This document shows positions 8,958 through 17,339 of a DNA stretch of 64,000 nt, piece by piece. The first letter of the stretch is position 1. Each line of letters starts with the position of its first letter. A model generated the notes under the pieces. That model was not told where the DNA came from, made no database searches, and was given only the letters and a program-made list of their open reading frames with translations. This DNA is from Arthrobacter sp. 35W (GTDB lineage Bacteria; Actinomycetota; Actinomycetes; Actinomycetales; Micrococcaceae), in the NCBI RefSeq assembly GCF_000482545.1, contig NZ_KI519455.1, positions 496,001-560,000 of the forward strand, in the 5' to 3' direction. The translations under genes were made by a program, and so were the position numbers.

Positions 8958-9515
8958 ATGAGCACCTCGATCGCCACCGAAACCACCGGACTGACCACCG
9001 GCACCTGGAACCTGGATGCCAGCCACTCCGAAATCGGCTTCTCCGTCCGCCACGCCGGCATCTCCAAGGTCCGTGGACGCTTCAACGCCGCCACCGCCGT
9101 ACTGACCATTGGCGAGACCCTTGAGGCCTCCTCCGTCACCGCCACCATCGAGGCCAACAGCTTCGATTCCGGCGACGCCAACCGCGACGGCCACGTCCGC
9201 GGCACCGACTTCTTCGACGCCGAGCAGTTCCCCACCCTGGACTTCGCCTCCACCTCCATCAGCGGCGACGCCGAGGAGTTCAAGCTGGCCGGCGAGCTGA
9301 CCATCCGCGGCATCTCCAAGCCGGTTGTCTTCGACTCCGAGTTCAACGGCGTTGCCGTTGACCCGTACAACCTGACCCGCGCAGGCTTCACCGCCACCAC
9401 CGTGATCAGCCGCAAGGAGTTCGGCCTGACCTACAACGCACCGCTCGCAGCCGGTGGCGTGCTCATCGGCGACAAGGTGACCCTGACGCTGGACGTCGCC
9501 TTCGTCAAGGCCTAG
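8958..9515 (+). CDS. YceI family lipid-binding-like protein
   Basis: 185 residues covering a complete YceI domain: GTWNLDASHSEIGFSVRH at the start, then the GDANRDGHVRG-DFFDAEQFP stretch and the FGLTYNAPLAAGGVLIGD ending. The fold is a lipocalin-like beta barrel that binds polyisoprenoid-type lipids. There is no signal peptide, so it is predicted to be cytoplasmic. A clear AGGAG precedes the ATG. The 184-bp upstream region is relatively AT-rich and probably holds its promoter. Confidence 0.93.
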   Translation: MSTSIATETTGLTTGTWNLDASHSEIGFSVRHAGISKVRGRFNAATAVLTIGETLEASSVTATIEANSFDSGDANRDGHVRGTDFFDAEQFPTLDFASTSISGDAEEFKLAGELTIRGISKPVVFDSEFNGVAVDPYNLTRAGFTATTVISRKEFGLTYNAPLAAGGVLIGDKVTLTLDVAFVKA

Positions 9516-9542
9516 CCTTCCCGCCGCCGGCCTCCGCCGGCA

Positions 9543-9604
9543 GCGCCCAACGGCCGCTCCCATCCACCAACCCTTCGGGGCGTGGACCGGGGCGGCCGTT
9601 GCGC
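9543..9604 (+). terminator. GC-rich hairpin downstream of YceI gene
   Basis: AACGGCCGC at 9549-9557 pairs with GCGGCCGTT at 9592-9600, with flanking GCGC at both ends. It lies 28 bp after the YceI stop. No T-run follows, so terminator function is inferred from position. Confidence 0.5.
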
Positions 9605-9737
9605 ATGTAGCAGGCATTGTCCCGCCCGCTGGAGGAAAAGCAGGCCCGGCGGACGTCCCAAATGTTGCCCGAATCGTTGCCTGCTGGGCACCTGTCTGAG
9701 CCTATGCAAAGGCATGGGCCGCGACTATCGTGTGAGC

Positions 9738-10394
9738 ATGAGCACCCCATATGAGAACCCAGGTCCCGAGCAGCCCGGCTCGCAGCCACCTCCCGGTGGC
9801 TACGGTTCCCAGCCCGGCACAAACGCTCCTCCCCCCGGATACCAGACGCCACCGGGCTACCAGCAACCGCCCGGCTACCAGACGCCGCCGGCCTACCAGC
9901 CGCCGCCCGCCTACCAGCCTCCCCCCGGCGCTCCGCAGCCCGGTTCAAACGACTTCAAGTTCGAGATGCCCACGGACATGCCGCACAACATGAACGATGT
10001 GATGCCCAAGGGCGGATTCGCCGGCATTTTCAACACCAGGGGCCTTCCCACGCTGCTGAAGGTTTCCTACATCGTCTGGCTCGTGACCGCCGGACTGTGG
10101 CTGCTGGGCACCATCGTCGGCTTCCTGTTCTCGCTGGTGACCCTCAGCGGGAGCGGCATCGTCCTGTCGATCATCTCCCTGGCCGTCATTGCCGCCATCG
10201 TGGTGTGCGCGATGAAGCTCAAGGAAGGGCTGGAATGGCCGCGGATGGCGTTGAGCGCGCTGGCCGTCCTGTCGTTCATTCTGATGTTCTTCGGTGCCGG
10301 CGGCGTCGGCCTGATTGGCATTGCCGCGGCGGTGCTGATGTGGCTGCCGGAGTCCACGGCGTGGATCAACGCCCACAAGGGCGCCGCCCACTAG
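9738..10394 (+). CDS. proline-rich N-tail membrane protein
   Basis: 218 residues from the ATG at 9738. Residues 1 to about 72 are low-complexity with short repeats of the type GYQxPPGYQ / AYQPPP. The rest has about four hydrophobic helices (YIVWLVTAGLWLLGTIVGFL onward) and ends in a short soluble tail. I do not recognise a named family. The Pro/Tyr/Gln tail resembles cytoplasmic tails of many actinobacterial membrane proteins. The next gene encodes a protein of the same plan, suggesting a paralogous pair. An in-frame GTG two codons upstream is possible. Confidence 0.75.
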   Translation: MSTPYENPGPEQPGSQPPPGGYGSQPGTNAPPPGYQTPPGYQQPPGYQTPPAYQPPPAYQPPPGAPQPGSNDFKFEMPTDMPHNMNDVMPKGGFAGIFNTRGLPTLLKVSYIVWLVTAGLWLLGTIVGFLFSLVTLSGSGIVLSIISLAVIAAIVVCAMKLKEGLEWPRMALSALAVLSFILMFFGAGGVGLIGIAAAVLMWLPESTAWINAHKGAAH

Positions 10395-10449
10395 GACGGC
10401 CCGCGTCCCGCGCCAAGGGCGGGGCAGCAGGGCAGACAACATTCGGAGC

Positions 10450-10489
10450 AGGGGCCGCGGTAGGGTTGAAAGACCCCGCCGCGGCCCCT
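10450..10489 (+). terminator. 11-bp perfect hairpin between membrane-protein genes
   Basis: AGGGGCCGCGG (10450-10460) pairs perfectly with CCGCGGCCCCT (10479-10489); the 18-nt loop contains GGGTTGAAAGACCC, which can extend the stem. It lies between the two proline-rich membrane protein genes, so they may be separate transcripts. No T-run. Confidence 0.5.
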
Positions 10490-10527
10490 CTGCGTGAGGT
10501 TGAGAAGAAGACGAGGAACAGCTGGCC

Positions 10528-11226
10528 ATGAGCACACCGCAGGAGCAGCCGCAGAACAATCCGCAGAACAATCCGCAGGACAATCCACGGCCCCAGGAGC
10601 CGGCCAAGCCGGCGGGCTCTGCGCCGGAACGCGGCCACTACGGTGAGGTTTCCCCGGGCGTTCCGCGCTACGGCCAGTACGCGCCCGAGGGCTGGCAGCC
10701 GCCGTCGGCCGCTCCCCCGGCGGCCCATCCCGCACCCTCTGCACCTGCCGGCTGGACCGCGCCGGATGTCCATCCTCCGGCTGCGGCTGGCGCCGGAGCG
10801 GTTCCGGGCGCCGTGGCTGCGCCGCCGCGGCAGGTCATGATGTCCTTCCGGCTGATCATTGCCGCCGGCGCCATCCAAACGGCCATCCTGGTGCTCAGCA
10901 TGTTTACGATCTTCACCCCTGCGGGGCAGTCCGCTGCACGCCAGGTGATGGTGGACATGGGCCTCACCGACACCTCGATGCTGCAGTCGGTGCTGGTCGC
11001 GTCGCTGGTGCTCAACGGCATCGGTGCCGTGCTGTATTTCCTGCTGGCCTTCGCCATCCGCAAGGGCCGCAATTGGGCCAGGATCACGGGCACTGTGCTG
11101 GCGTGCCTCTCCCTGTTGTCCCTGTTGGTGCCCAATCCGATCACTCTGACACAGGTCCTGCTGGGCATCGTGGCCGTGTTCGTGCTGTGGCGGGCTCCCG
11201 CCAAGGACTACTTCACGCGCAAGTAG
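10528..11226 (+). CDS. proline-rich N-tail membrane protein, paralogous layout
   Basis: 232 residues. The first ~105 residues are Pro/Gln/Ala-rich and probably disordered, including three QNNPQ-type repeats. Then come four hydrophobic helices (SFRLIIAAGAIQTAILVLSM; ASLVLNGIGAVLYFLLAFAI; ITGTVLACLSLLSLLV; QVLLGIVAVFVLW) and a short basic end. The layout matches the preceding gene, though the membrane parts are divergent. Function unknown. It converges on rex with only 2 bp between stop codons. Confidence 0.75.
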   Translation: MSTPQEQPQNNPQNNPQDNPRPQEPAKPAGSAPERGHYGEVSPGVPRYGQYAPEGWQPPSAAPPAAHPAPSAPAGWTAPDVHPPAAAGAGAVPGAVAAPPRQVMMSFRLIIAAGAIQTAILVLSMFTIFTPAGQSAARQVMVDMGLTDTSMLQSVLVASLVLNGIGAVLYFLLAFAIRKGRNWARITGTVLACLSLLSLLVPNPITLTQVLLGIVAVFVLWRAPAKDYFTRK

Positions 11227-11228
11227 CG

Positions 11229-11963
11229 TCAGGCGCCGGGGAGGCCCTCGGCAATGTCCCGTTCCTGGTCGCGCTGGGCGTGGTAGGCCAGAATCTGCAG
11301 TTCGGTCGCCATGTCCACCTTGCGCAGGGTGACGTTGTCCGGAACCTGCAGCACCACCGGGGCGAAGCTGAGGATGCTGCGCACACCGGCTGCCACCACT
11401 CGGTCGCACATGGCCTGCACTACGGCCGACGGCAGCGCCAGGACCACCATATTGGCCCGGGTCCGCGCGAGCACGGCCTCAAGATCGGCCACATCGGAGA
11501 TCCGCAGCCAGCCAACCTCGCTGCCAATGAGCATCTGGTCAGCATCCAGCAGGGCCACCACGTCAAAACCACGGGATTCGAAGCCCGCATAGCCGGCCAG
11601 CGCGCGGCCCAGGTTTCCGGCGCCGACAATCGCCACGCGCCATTCGTGGGTGAGCCCCAGGGCCTGGGCAATGTTCCGGCTCAGGTGGGCCACCTCGTAG
11701 CCAACGCCGCGGGTTCCGTAGGACCCCAGGTAGGACAGGTCCTTGCGGACATTGGAGGAGCCTACTCCCGCGGCCTCGGCCAGAGCCTCGGAGGAGACGC
11801 GCTCGACGCCGTCGGCCAGCATCCCTGTCAGGGCGCGCAGATAGATGGTCAGCCGGGACACCGTGGCAGCTGGAAGCTGCCGTCCCGCCGATCCTGCCGG
11901 CCCGGGCTCACCCGGGGCGGTCTGCGCTGCACCCACTTGCTGCCTCCCAGGTATTTCTCGCAT
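11229..11963 (-). CDS. rex: redox-sensing transcriptional repressor Rex
   Basis: 244 residues. An N-terminal winged helix (LPAATVSRLTIYLRALTGML, then SSNVRKDLSYLGSYGTRGVGY) precedes a Rossmann domain with GAGNLGRAL and the later SFAPVVLQVP. Rex senses the NADH/NAD+ ratio and represses respiratory and fermentative genes when NADH is low. The ATG at 11963 gives a 32-residue Gly/Pro-rich lead-in before the HTH. In many actinobacteria rex sits beside hemA and cydAB; here the neighbour is a glutaredoxin gene on the same strand. Confidence 0.93.
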   Translation of the reverse strand: MREIPGRQQVGAAQTAPGEPGPAGSAGRQLPAATVSRLTIYLRALTGMLADGVERVSSEALAEAAGVGSSNVRKDLSYLGSYGTRGVGYEVAHLSRNIAQALGLTHEWRVAIVGAGNLGRALAGYAGFESRGFDVVALLDADQMLIGSEVGWLRISDVADLEAVLARTRANMVVLALPSAVVQAMCDRVVAAGVRSILSFAPVVLQVPDNVTLRKVDMATELQILAYHAQRDQERDIAEGLPGA

Positions 11964-12168
11964 CTTAGGATTGCAACCCACTGTAGAACCACCCCTTGGT
12001 GCGGCCAGTGGCGGGGGTTCCGCCACGGCGCGGGGGTAACCTCCACTGTAGGTTGCCGGTGCCCGGCCCACCAACTGGCGTCCGCCAACAGCGTCACGAC
12101 CCCAAGGGAGGGGGAAGACAGGAGCGGGAGGCAGGCGCGGGCCCGCCCAGCACCGCGGAACCCGTGGG

Positions 12169-12462
12169 CTACGCGGCGCCCATGGCCTGCTGCAGGACGG
12201 CGCGCAGGCGCACCGGGTCGATCCGCCAGAAGTCGCGCTGGACGCCGTCCACCAGGACCACCGGAATCTCCTCGGCAAAACGCTCGGCCAGCCCGGCGTC
12301 GTCGTCGATCGATGCCTCGGTGAAGGGGATGCCCAGCTCCCCCGCGACGGCGGAGACCACCTCGCGCGCATCGTGGCAGAGGTGGCAGGAGGACTTGGTG
12401 ACAAGGGTCAGCTCCGGCACCCGCGGGGAGGCCGCGGCGTCTTCTGGGGAAATCTTTTCCAT
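12169..12462 (-). CDS. glutaredoxin-like protein
   Basis: 97 residues. The redox motif CHLC lies in LTLVTKSSCHLCHDAREVV, followed by EEIPVVLVDGVQRDFWRID, which contains the cis-proline of the thioredoxin fold. The size and motif match the actinobacterial glutaredoxin-2-like group (Rv0508-type). The start is uncertain: at 12462 a GGAGGG abuts the ATG very closely, while an in-frame ATG at 12510 adds 16 residues. It lies upstream of rex on the same strand and is divergent from the HAD-IB gene. Confidence 0.86.
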   Translation of the reverse strand: MEKISPEDAAASPRVPELTLVTKSSCHLCHDAREVVSAVAGELGIPFTEASIDDDAGLAERFAEEIPVVLVDGVQRDFWRIDPVRLRAVLQQAMGAA

Positions 12463-12570
12463 CCCTCCACCGTAACGGCTGGGACGGAGTGCCCTCTCCG
12501 GCTCCGTCATGGGCCGGCCCCACCCGCTCAATGTGTCCCACAGCCTGCATGGATTGACTAGACTCGAGGC

Positions 12571-13392
12571 ATGCCCGACGTGAACATGGAAAGTGCCGAG
12601 GACCGCTCGGTTACTCCGGAGCACCTCGGCGAAGCCGCCTTTTTTGATGTGGACAACACCCTGATGAAGGGTGCCAGCCTGTTCCATGTGGCGCGCAAGA
12701 TGTACCAAAAGAAGGCCTTCACCCTTCACGATGCCGCCGGGTTTGCCTGGAAGCAGGCCAAGTTCATCTTCCGCGGCGAGAACATGAAGGACGTACATTC
12801 CGTCCGCGACGCCGCCCAGGCCTTCGCGACCGGGATCAGCTCGGACTTCATCAAGCAGCTGGGCGAAGAAGTCTATGACGAGATGATCGTCTCCAAGATC
12901 TGGCCCGGCACCCGCGCCCTGACCGAGCAGCACATCCGTTCCGGGCGCCAGGTCTGGCTGGTGACGGCCACGCCCGTCGAGGTTGCCAGTGTGATTGCCT
13001 CCCGGCTGCACCTGACCGGCGCCCTGGGAACGGTGGGCGAGGTGGAGGACGGTCTCTACACCGGCCGCCTGGTGGGCGAGATCCTGCATGGCCCGGCCAA
13101 GGCCGTGGCTGTGCACGAGGTGGCCGAGCGCGAGGGCCTGGACCTGTCCCGCTGCTGGGGCTACAGCGATTCCTACAACGACATCCCGCTGCTGACCGCC
13201 GTCGGGCATCCCGTGGCCATCAATCCGGACGCCAAGCTGCGCCGCCATGCCCGCGACAACAACTGGCCCGTCTACGACTTCCGCTCCGGCCGGCGCGCGG
13301 CGACCCTGGGCCTGCGCGCTGCCACCGGCGCGGGCGTCATCTACGGCCTGTGGAAGGGCCTGAGCCGGATGCGCGGCAAGCAGCCCAACTAG
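12571..13392 (+). CDS. HAD-IB family phosphatase (SerB-like)
   Basis: 273 residues. HAD motif I is FFDVDNTLM, motif II is the VTATPVEVA threonine, and motif IV is GYSDSYNDIPLL. A basic C-terminal segment with a hydrophobic stretch (GAGVIYGLWKGL) may associate with membrane. The family includes SerB1/CicA-like phosphatases; the substrate is not known. TAGACT at 12559-12564 lies exactly 6 nt before the ATG, so the mRNA is probably leaderless, although no good -35 is visible. It is oriented opposite to rex, glutaredoxin and bS22, the same arrangement as mycobacterial serB1. Confidence 0.88.
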   Translation: MPDVNMESAEDRSVTPEHLGEAAFFDVDNTLMKGASLFHVARKMYQKKAFTLHDAAGFAWKQAKFIFRGENMKDVHSVRDAAQAFATGISSDFIKQLGEEVYDEMIVSKIWPGTRALTEQHIRSGRQVWLVTATPVEVASVIASRLHLTGALGTVGEVEDGLYTGRLVGEILHGPAKAVAVHEVAEREGLDLSRCWGYSDSYNDIPLLTAVGHPVAINPDAKLRRHARDNNWPVYDFRSGRRAATLGLRAATGAGVIYGLWKGLSRMRGKQPN

Positions 13393-13443
13393 GTGACAGT
13401 TATCGCACATTCTGGTGCGAAAAACGTGTCACAGCTGTCACCT
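13391..13443. terminator. nested palindrome between convergent HAD-IB and bS22 genes
   Basis: AGGTGACAG (13391-13399) pairs with CTGTCACCT (13435-13443). Inside, TCGCAC (13403-13408) pairs with GTGCGA (13415-13420). The left arm overlaps the HAD-IB stop codon. The string GTGACAGTTATCGCAC recurs exactly in the palindrome at 29756-29822. Confidence 0.7.
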
Positions 13444-13526
13444 ACTTGGGCGGGCGGAGGGGCCGGGATGCAGAAATGCCCGCCACCTTTCGGCAACGGG
13501 CACTCCTTGTGCAATAAGAAGTATCT

Positions 13527-13625
13527 CTACTTCTTGTTGCGGCGCTGGTGGCGGGTCTTGCGAAGCAGCTTGCGGTGCTTCTTCTTCGCCATACGCTTGC
13601 GGCGCTTCTTGATAACTGAGCCCAT
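13527..13625 (-). CDS. small ribosomal subunit protein bS22 (AURKAIP1/COX24-type)
   Basis: A 32-residue, extremely basic peptide: [17 protein letters not shown] at the start and [11 protein letters not shown] at the end. This is the conserved actinobacterial 30S protein (bS22, Rv0500B-type) related to the COX24/AURKAIP1 domain and seen near the decoding region in mycobacterial ribosome structures. Start ATG at 13625, stop at 13527. It lies downstream of the HTH gene on the same strand, the order known from mycobacteria. Confidence 0.93.
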   Translation of the reverse strand: MGSVIKKRRKRMAKKKHRKLLRKTRHQRRNKK

Positions 13626-13741
13626 GTAGACCTCAAACTTTCATGACAACGTCACTACCGCGAGGTAGCCGTCTTCGAATTGGCTGACCGATCACAGGTA
13701 TCGGTCAAAACCGAAAATGGATCTTTACTAGCGTACCGTCT

Positions 13742-14026
13742 CTAGGCAGTATGCGCCGAACCGGCCGAATGGGCCCCTCCTGGGGCATGGCCCCCAGTAC
13801 TGCCCAGGGCATGGCCGGGGTGGCTCCCGGGAACGTCGACGACGGCCTGCTCCAGATACGCTGCGACGGCGGATTCGGGCACCCGGTAGGACTTGCCGAA
13901 ACGGACCGCGGGCAGGTCGCCGGCATGGACCAGGCGGTAGACGGTCATCTTGGACACGCGCATCACCTCGGCGACCTCCGCCACCGTCAAGAACTTGACC
14001 TCGGAGAAATTCTGCTCCTGTGCCAT
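13742..14026 (-). CDS. excisionase-type helix-turn-helix DNA-binding protein
   Basis: 94 residues. Residues 11-58 form the MerR-like HTH_17 domain: KFLTVAEVAEVMRVSKMTVYR begins it, and GDLPAVRFGKSYRVPESAV follows with the wing. The rest is a His/Gly/Ala-rich tail. It matches the conserved actinobacterial small regulator encoded beside bS22 (Rv0500A-type); despite the excisionase label it is chromosomal, not phage-linked. The frame from the ATG at 14026 was chosen because it encodes the HTH; longer frames through this stretch do not. Confidence 0.9.
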   Translation of the reverse strand: MAQEQNFSEVKFLTVAEVAEVMRVSKMTVYRLVHAGDLPAVRFGKSYRVPESAVAAYLEQAVVDVPGSHPGHALGSTGGHAPGGAHSAGSAHTA

Positions 14027-14111
14027 GGCCCTGCCACCCTTCGCTCTGGGTCCGGATCCGTTTGGCCGAGGCGTCCTCCAGAGCACCTGCCCAATCTGCT
14101 GTTTGACTGCA

Positions 14112-14140
14112 ACTGTAGAGGCTGATGGGGCTCTTGTGAA
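14112..14140 (-). promoter_or_regulatory. probable promoter of the HTH gene
   Basis: Read on the minus strand: -35 TTCACA (14140-14135), 17-bp spacer, -10 TACAGT (14117-14112). Predicted start near 14105 gives a 5' UTR of about 80 nt. Confidence 0.5.
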
Positions 14141-14232
14141 CAATGCACCGGCAAAGAGTGCTGCGGACCTGCAAGACTGGGGTGGACAGGCGGCGTGGCA
14201 AGGATCCGCGCCACGGAACCAGGGGGACAGTC

Positions 14233-15972
14233 GTGTCAGGAATGCAGGGAGCCGATCCGGAGGATCTGCGGGGATTGGCCACCATGATGGATGAGGGCGC
14301 CGCGTCATTGGAGCGCGCGTGTTCGGCGCTGCGGGGCGGCTTTTCCCGCATCCGCTGGCAGGGCCAGGATGCCACCGCCATTGTCGGCCGGTTCTCCAGC
14401 CAGCAGGCACCCAAACTGCTCAGTGCGGCGGCCATGCTCCGCGAGAACGCGGAGATGCTGCGCAAGAATGCCGACGACCAGGTGCAGACCAGCTCCGGCA
14501 ACGGCGGCACATCGGGCGGATCCGGCTTCAACGGTTCGGGCTCCAGTTCGGATTTCGGCTCGGCATCAACCGCCGGCGCCGCTCTGCCGCCGTCGTTCCT
14601 TCCCCGCCCGCCGGTGCTTCCGGGCGGCACCAACGAGCTGGGGGTCTCCGTCACACGCGGGCCGGATTCGGACAGTGCCACGGTGACCGGTTCCAGCGGC
14701 CTGTCCACGGACAAGATTCCGCTGAACAACCTGCCCGGGCTGGGCGGGATCGATTCCGACAAGTTCGGCATGGACGGCGGCATCAAGCAGATCAGCACCG
14801 TCGCTGCCGAGGTGGGCCACGACGACAGCAGCGACACCTACAAGATCACCTCCACCATCAGCACCGAAGGCAGCGTGTCGATGGACCTGGGCCGGTTTGG
14901 TATCGAAGGCACCCTGGCAGACGGTCAGAAGATCGAATACAAGATCACGGTTCCCAAGGGCGTGGACCCCTTGAGCATCAACCCCAACGACCCCTCCTCA
15001 TGGCCGCCGGGCACCAGCATCCAGGTGGACAGCTCGGCCACTGCAGCGCAGGGTCTTGGTCTGAAATACGGCGCACTGGGCCTGGACGGCAGCGTTGACA
15101 CCCAGAAGGGCACCACCCAGACCATCAGCAAGGGGGGAGACTCCTCCGTCACGGTGATGTCCGGCCCGCAGGATGCCGTCACCAACAAGGCCTCACTGTC
15201 GGTGAGCTTCGACGAGGCCAAAGCGGCGGTGGGTGCCAGCCACTCCCTGGCCGGCTCCACCGTGGCCTCGGCCACCTTCGACACCTCCACCGCGGAGGGC
15301 CGTGCAGCGCTGGCCAACACCCTCGCGAACGGCACCATTCCCGGCCAGAACGGCGCCGGTGTCTCCGATGCCGCCACCGTCCAACGTTTGGACTACTCCA
15401 ACTCCCAGGAGGCCAGCCTGAAGGTCTTCGATTTCGAGGCCAGCTTCGAATCCGCGGCCTACGAATCCTCGCTGGTGGAGACGAAGTACGGCAACGGGAC
15501 CTCGGAGCAGACCTTGACCATCCAGGATCCGGGCCGTGCGGACATGAGCGCCAGCGTGCAGTTCAACGCTGCCGGAAACCCCATCCCCGATTCCAAGGTC
15601 TACACCTACACGGTCGCCAACATCAGCGACATCGAGGCACAGATGCTGAATACGTCCAAGTATTCGGGCTTCTCCGGGAGCGGCTACGAGGCCGGGCAGA
15701 GCGTGGCCATCTCCCTGACAGCCGATCAGCTCAACGAATTCCAGGCCAATGCCGCGGCGGCGCACAAGGAAATCCTCAACACCACTGGGGACATGTCGCT
15801 GCTCAGCAATTCGGCCAACGAGGATGCCGCCTACTACGCGCTGCTGATCCAAAAGGCCGGCGGGGATCCCAACGGGCTGATCGGGGGCATTTCCACCGTC
15901 AACCAGCAGGCCAACGGAGGCGGCGGCACCAACGCCCGGCCCTTCCCCGGGACCGTGACCCGCCTGGGGTAG
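14233..15972 (+). CDS. WXG100-like N-domain protein with large beta-rich body
   Basis: 579 residues from a GTG at 14233, chosen because AGGGGGA lies 5-6 nt upstream. Residues 1 to about 85 look like a type VII secretion WXG100/ESX hairpin: ADPEDLRGLATMMDEGA, the turn RWQGQDA (a W-x-G), and NADDQVQTSSGNGG. A Gly/Ser linker follows, then about 450 residues of Thr/Ser/Asp-rich sequence, probably beta-structured, with no recognisable catalytic or toxin motif. No signal peptide. No ESX secretion genes are in the window. It is a candidate type VII substrate of unknown role. Confidence 0.75.
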   Translation: MSGMQGADPEDLRGLATMMDEGAASLERACSALRGGFSRIRWQGQDATAIVGRFSSQQAPKLLSAAAMLRENAEMLRKNADDQVQTSSGNGGTSGGSGFNGSGSSSDFGSASTAGAALPPSFLPRPPVLPGGTNELGVSVTRGPDSDSATVTGSSGLSTDKIPLNNLPGLGGIDSDKFGMDGGIKQISTVAAEVGHDDSSDTYKITSTISTEGSVSMDLGRFGIEGTLADGQKIEYKITVPKGVDPLSINPNDPSSWPPGTSIQVDSSATAAQGLGLKYGALGLDGSVDTQKGTTQTISKGGDSSVTVMSGPQDAVTNKASLSVSFDEAKAAVGASHSLAGSTVASATFDTSTAEGRAALANTLANGTIPGQNGAGVSDAATVQRLDYSNSQEASLKVFDFEASFESAAYESSLVETKYGNGTSEQTLTIQDPGRADMSASVQFNAAGNPIPDSKVYTYTVANISDIEAQMLNTSKYSGFSGSGYEAGQSVAISLTADQLNEFQANAAAAHKEILNTTGDMSLLSNSANEDAAYYALLIQKAGGDPNGLIGGISTVNQQANGGGGTNARPFPGTVTRLG

Positions 15973-15987
15973 CGGTTGGACACGACG

Positions 15988-16031
15988 ACGGCGGCGGCAG
16001 GCCGGGCACCAGCCCTGCCAACCGCCGCCGT
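15988..16031. terminator. GC hairpin between convergent genes
   Basis: ACGGCGGCGG (15988-15997) pairs with CCGCCGCCGT (16022-16031), with a partial inner CAGG/CCTG stem. It lies between the stop codons of the WXG100-like gene (+) and aroG (-). Confidence 0.55.
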
Positions 16032-16066
16032 TGTTCCCGCCGGAGTTGCCGCAGCAGTGGAGCAGG

Positions 16067-17194
16067 TCAGTCCTGCCCGAGCTCCCGGCGGACCCGGACG
16101 CTGCGGGAGAGGTGGTCCAGCACCGAAGAGGTGACGTCCCATTCCATGCAGGCGTCCGTCACGCTCTGCCCGTAGGTGAGCTCAGCGGTGCCGGCGGCAA
16201 CCTCTTCGACGTCGAGGTTCTGGGCCCCGCCCACCAGGAAGCTCTCCAGCATGACACCCGCGACGGCGTGGGCAGCGGCGCCGCCGGCCTCCAGCTGGGC
16301 GCCGATTTCCAGGGCCACCTCGGCCTGGCGGTGGTGGCTCTTGCCGGAGTTGGCGTGGCTGGCGTCCACGATCAGGCGCGGGTTCAGCCCGGCAGCGGCC
16401 AGCTGCGCGGAGGCCGCGGCGACGTCGTCGGCTCCGTAGTTGGGGCCCTTGCGTCCGCCGCGCAGGATCAGGTGCGTGTCCGGGTTGCCCGCGGTGGAGA
16501 CCAGCGACGCGCGGCCGTCGCCGTCGATGCCCAGGAAAGACTGCGCGGCGCTGGAGGCGGAGCAGGCGTCAAGGGCCACCTGGAGGCCGCCGTCGGTGCC
16601 GTTCTTGAAGCCAATCGGCATGGACAGGCCGGAGGAGAGCTGGCGGTGGATCTGGCTTTCGGTGGTGCGGGCACCGATGGCACCCCACGTCACCAGATCG
16701 GCTGTGTACTGCGGGCTGATGGGTTCGAGGAACTCGGTGCCGGCGGGCATGCCCAGGGCTGCCACCTCGAGCAGGAATTCGCGGGCCATGCGCAGGCCGG
16801 TGGCGACGTCGTGGCTGCCGTCCAGGTGCGGATCGTTGATCAGGCCCTTCCAGCCGACGGTGGTGCGCGGCTTCTCGAAGTAGGCGCGCATCACGATGAG
16901 CAGGTCTTCCTTGTGGCGCTCGGCGGCGCTGACCAGCCGGCGGGCGTATTCCAGCCCGGCCTTGGGATCGTGGATGGAGCACGGGCCCACCACCACCAGC
17001 AGGCGGTCGTCCACGCCGTCCATGATGGCGCGGACCTGGTCGCGGCCGCGCTCGACGACGGAGCTGGCCGCCGCGTCAAGCGGGAGTTCGGTGGCGAGCT
17101 CGGACGGCGTCGGCAGAGCGGTGAACTCACTGACCCGCAGATTCGAGGTGGACTGGATCTGGTGTGCGGGGCCGGTGGCTACGGTGCTGTTCAC
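16067..17194 (-). CDS. aroG: 3-deoxy-7-phosphoheptulonate synthase, class I
   Basis: 375 residues. Condenses phosphoenolpyruvate and erythrose 4-phosphate, the first step of aromatic amino-acid synthesis. Class I signatures are LLVVVGPCSIHD, MRAYFEKPRTTVGWKG, the GTEFLEP segment, ILRGG-KGPNY and the metal-binding IVDASHANSGK. I chose GTG at 17194 because TGAGGAAG lies 6 nt upstream; an ATG at 17209 adds five residues but lacks a ribosome site. It is preceded by a short leader peptide rich in Trp, Tyr and Phe codons and by two hairpins, so expression is probably controlled by attenuation. Confidence 0.94.
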   Translation of the reverse strand: MNSTVATGPAHQIQSTSNLRVSEFTALPTPSELATELPLDAAASSVVERGRDQVRAIMDGVDDRLLVVVGPCSIHDPKAGLEYARRLVSAAERHKEDLLIVMRAYFEKPRTTVGWKGLINDPHLDGSHDVATGLRMAREFLLEVAALGMPAGTEFLEPISPQYTADLVTWGAIGARTTESQIHRQLSSGLSMPIGFKNGTDGGLQVALDACSASSAAQSFLGIDGDGRASLVSTAGNPDTHLILRGGRKGPNYGADDVAAASAQLAAAGLNPRLIVDASHANSGKSHHRQAEVALEIGAQLEAGGAAAHAVAGVMLESFLVGGAQNLDVEEVAAGTAELTYGQSVTDACMEWDVTSSVLDHLSRSVRVRRELGQD

Positions 17195-17255
17195 GGGGTG
17201 CTTCCTCATTTTGGGCTGGGAGCGGGCCCTGGACAGAACCCGCCGGATACGGCGA

Positions 17256-17339
17256 AGGACAGAGAATAATCTCTGTCCTGTTGGCTCTGAAGGTGGGTTG
17301 GATGCGTGTCAGTTAGACGCGGGCCCCTCCAGAGCCAAC
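17256..17339 (-). promoter_or_regulatory. candidate attenuator hairpins upstream of aroG
   Basis: Two stems on the minus-strand transcript. The first pairs CAGAGCCAAC-type arms at 17330-17339 and 17280-17289 (10 bp), with its 5' arm inside the leader-peptide coding region just after the Phe codon. The second is a compact 10-bp perfect hairpin with a 4-nt loop at 17256-17279 (AGGACAGAGA / TCTCTGTCCT). CTCTG and CAGAG segments allow exchange pairing between the stems. The second stem is followed by TTCG rather than a T-run, so intrinsic termination is uncertain. Confidence 0.6.

Noticed and set aside
13742-14026. Excisionase as a sign of a prophage or integrative element
   Set aside because: No integrase, attachment repeats or phage genes nearby; the gene is a conserved chromosomal neighbour of bS22 in actinobacteria.
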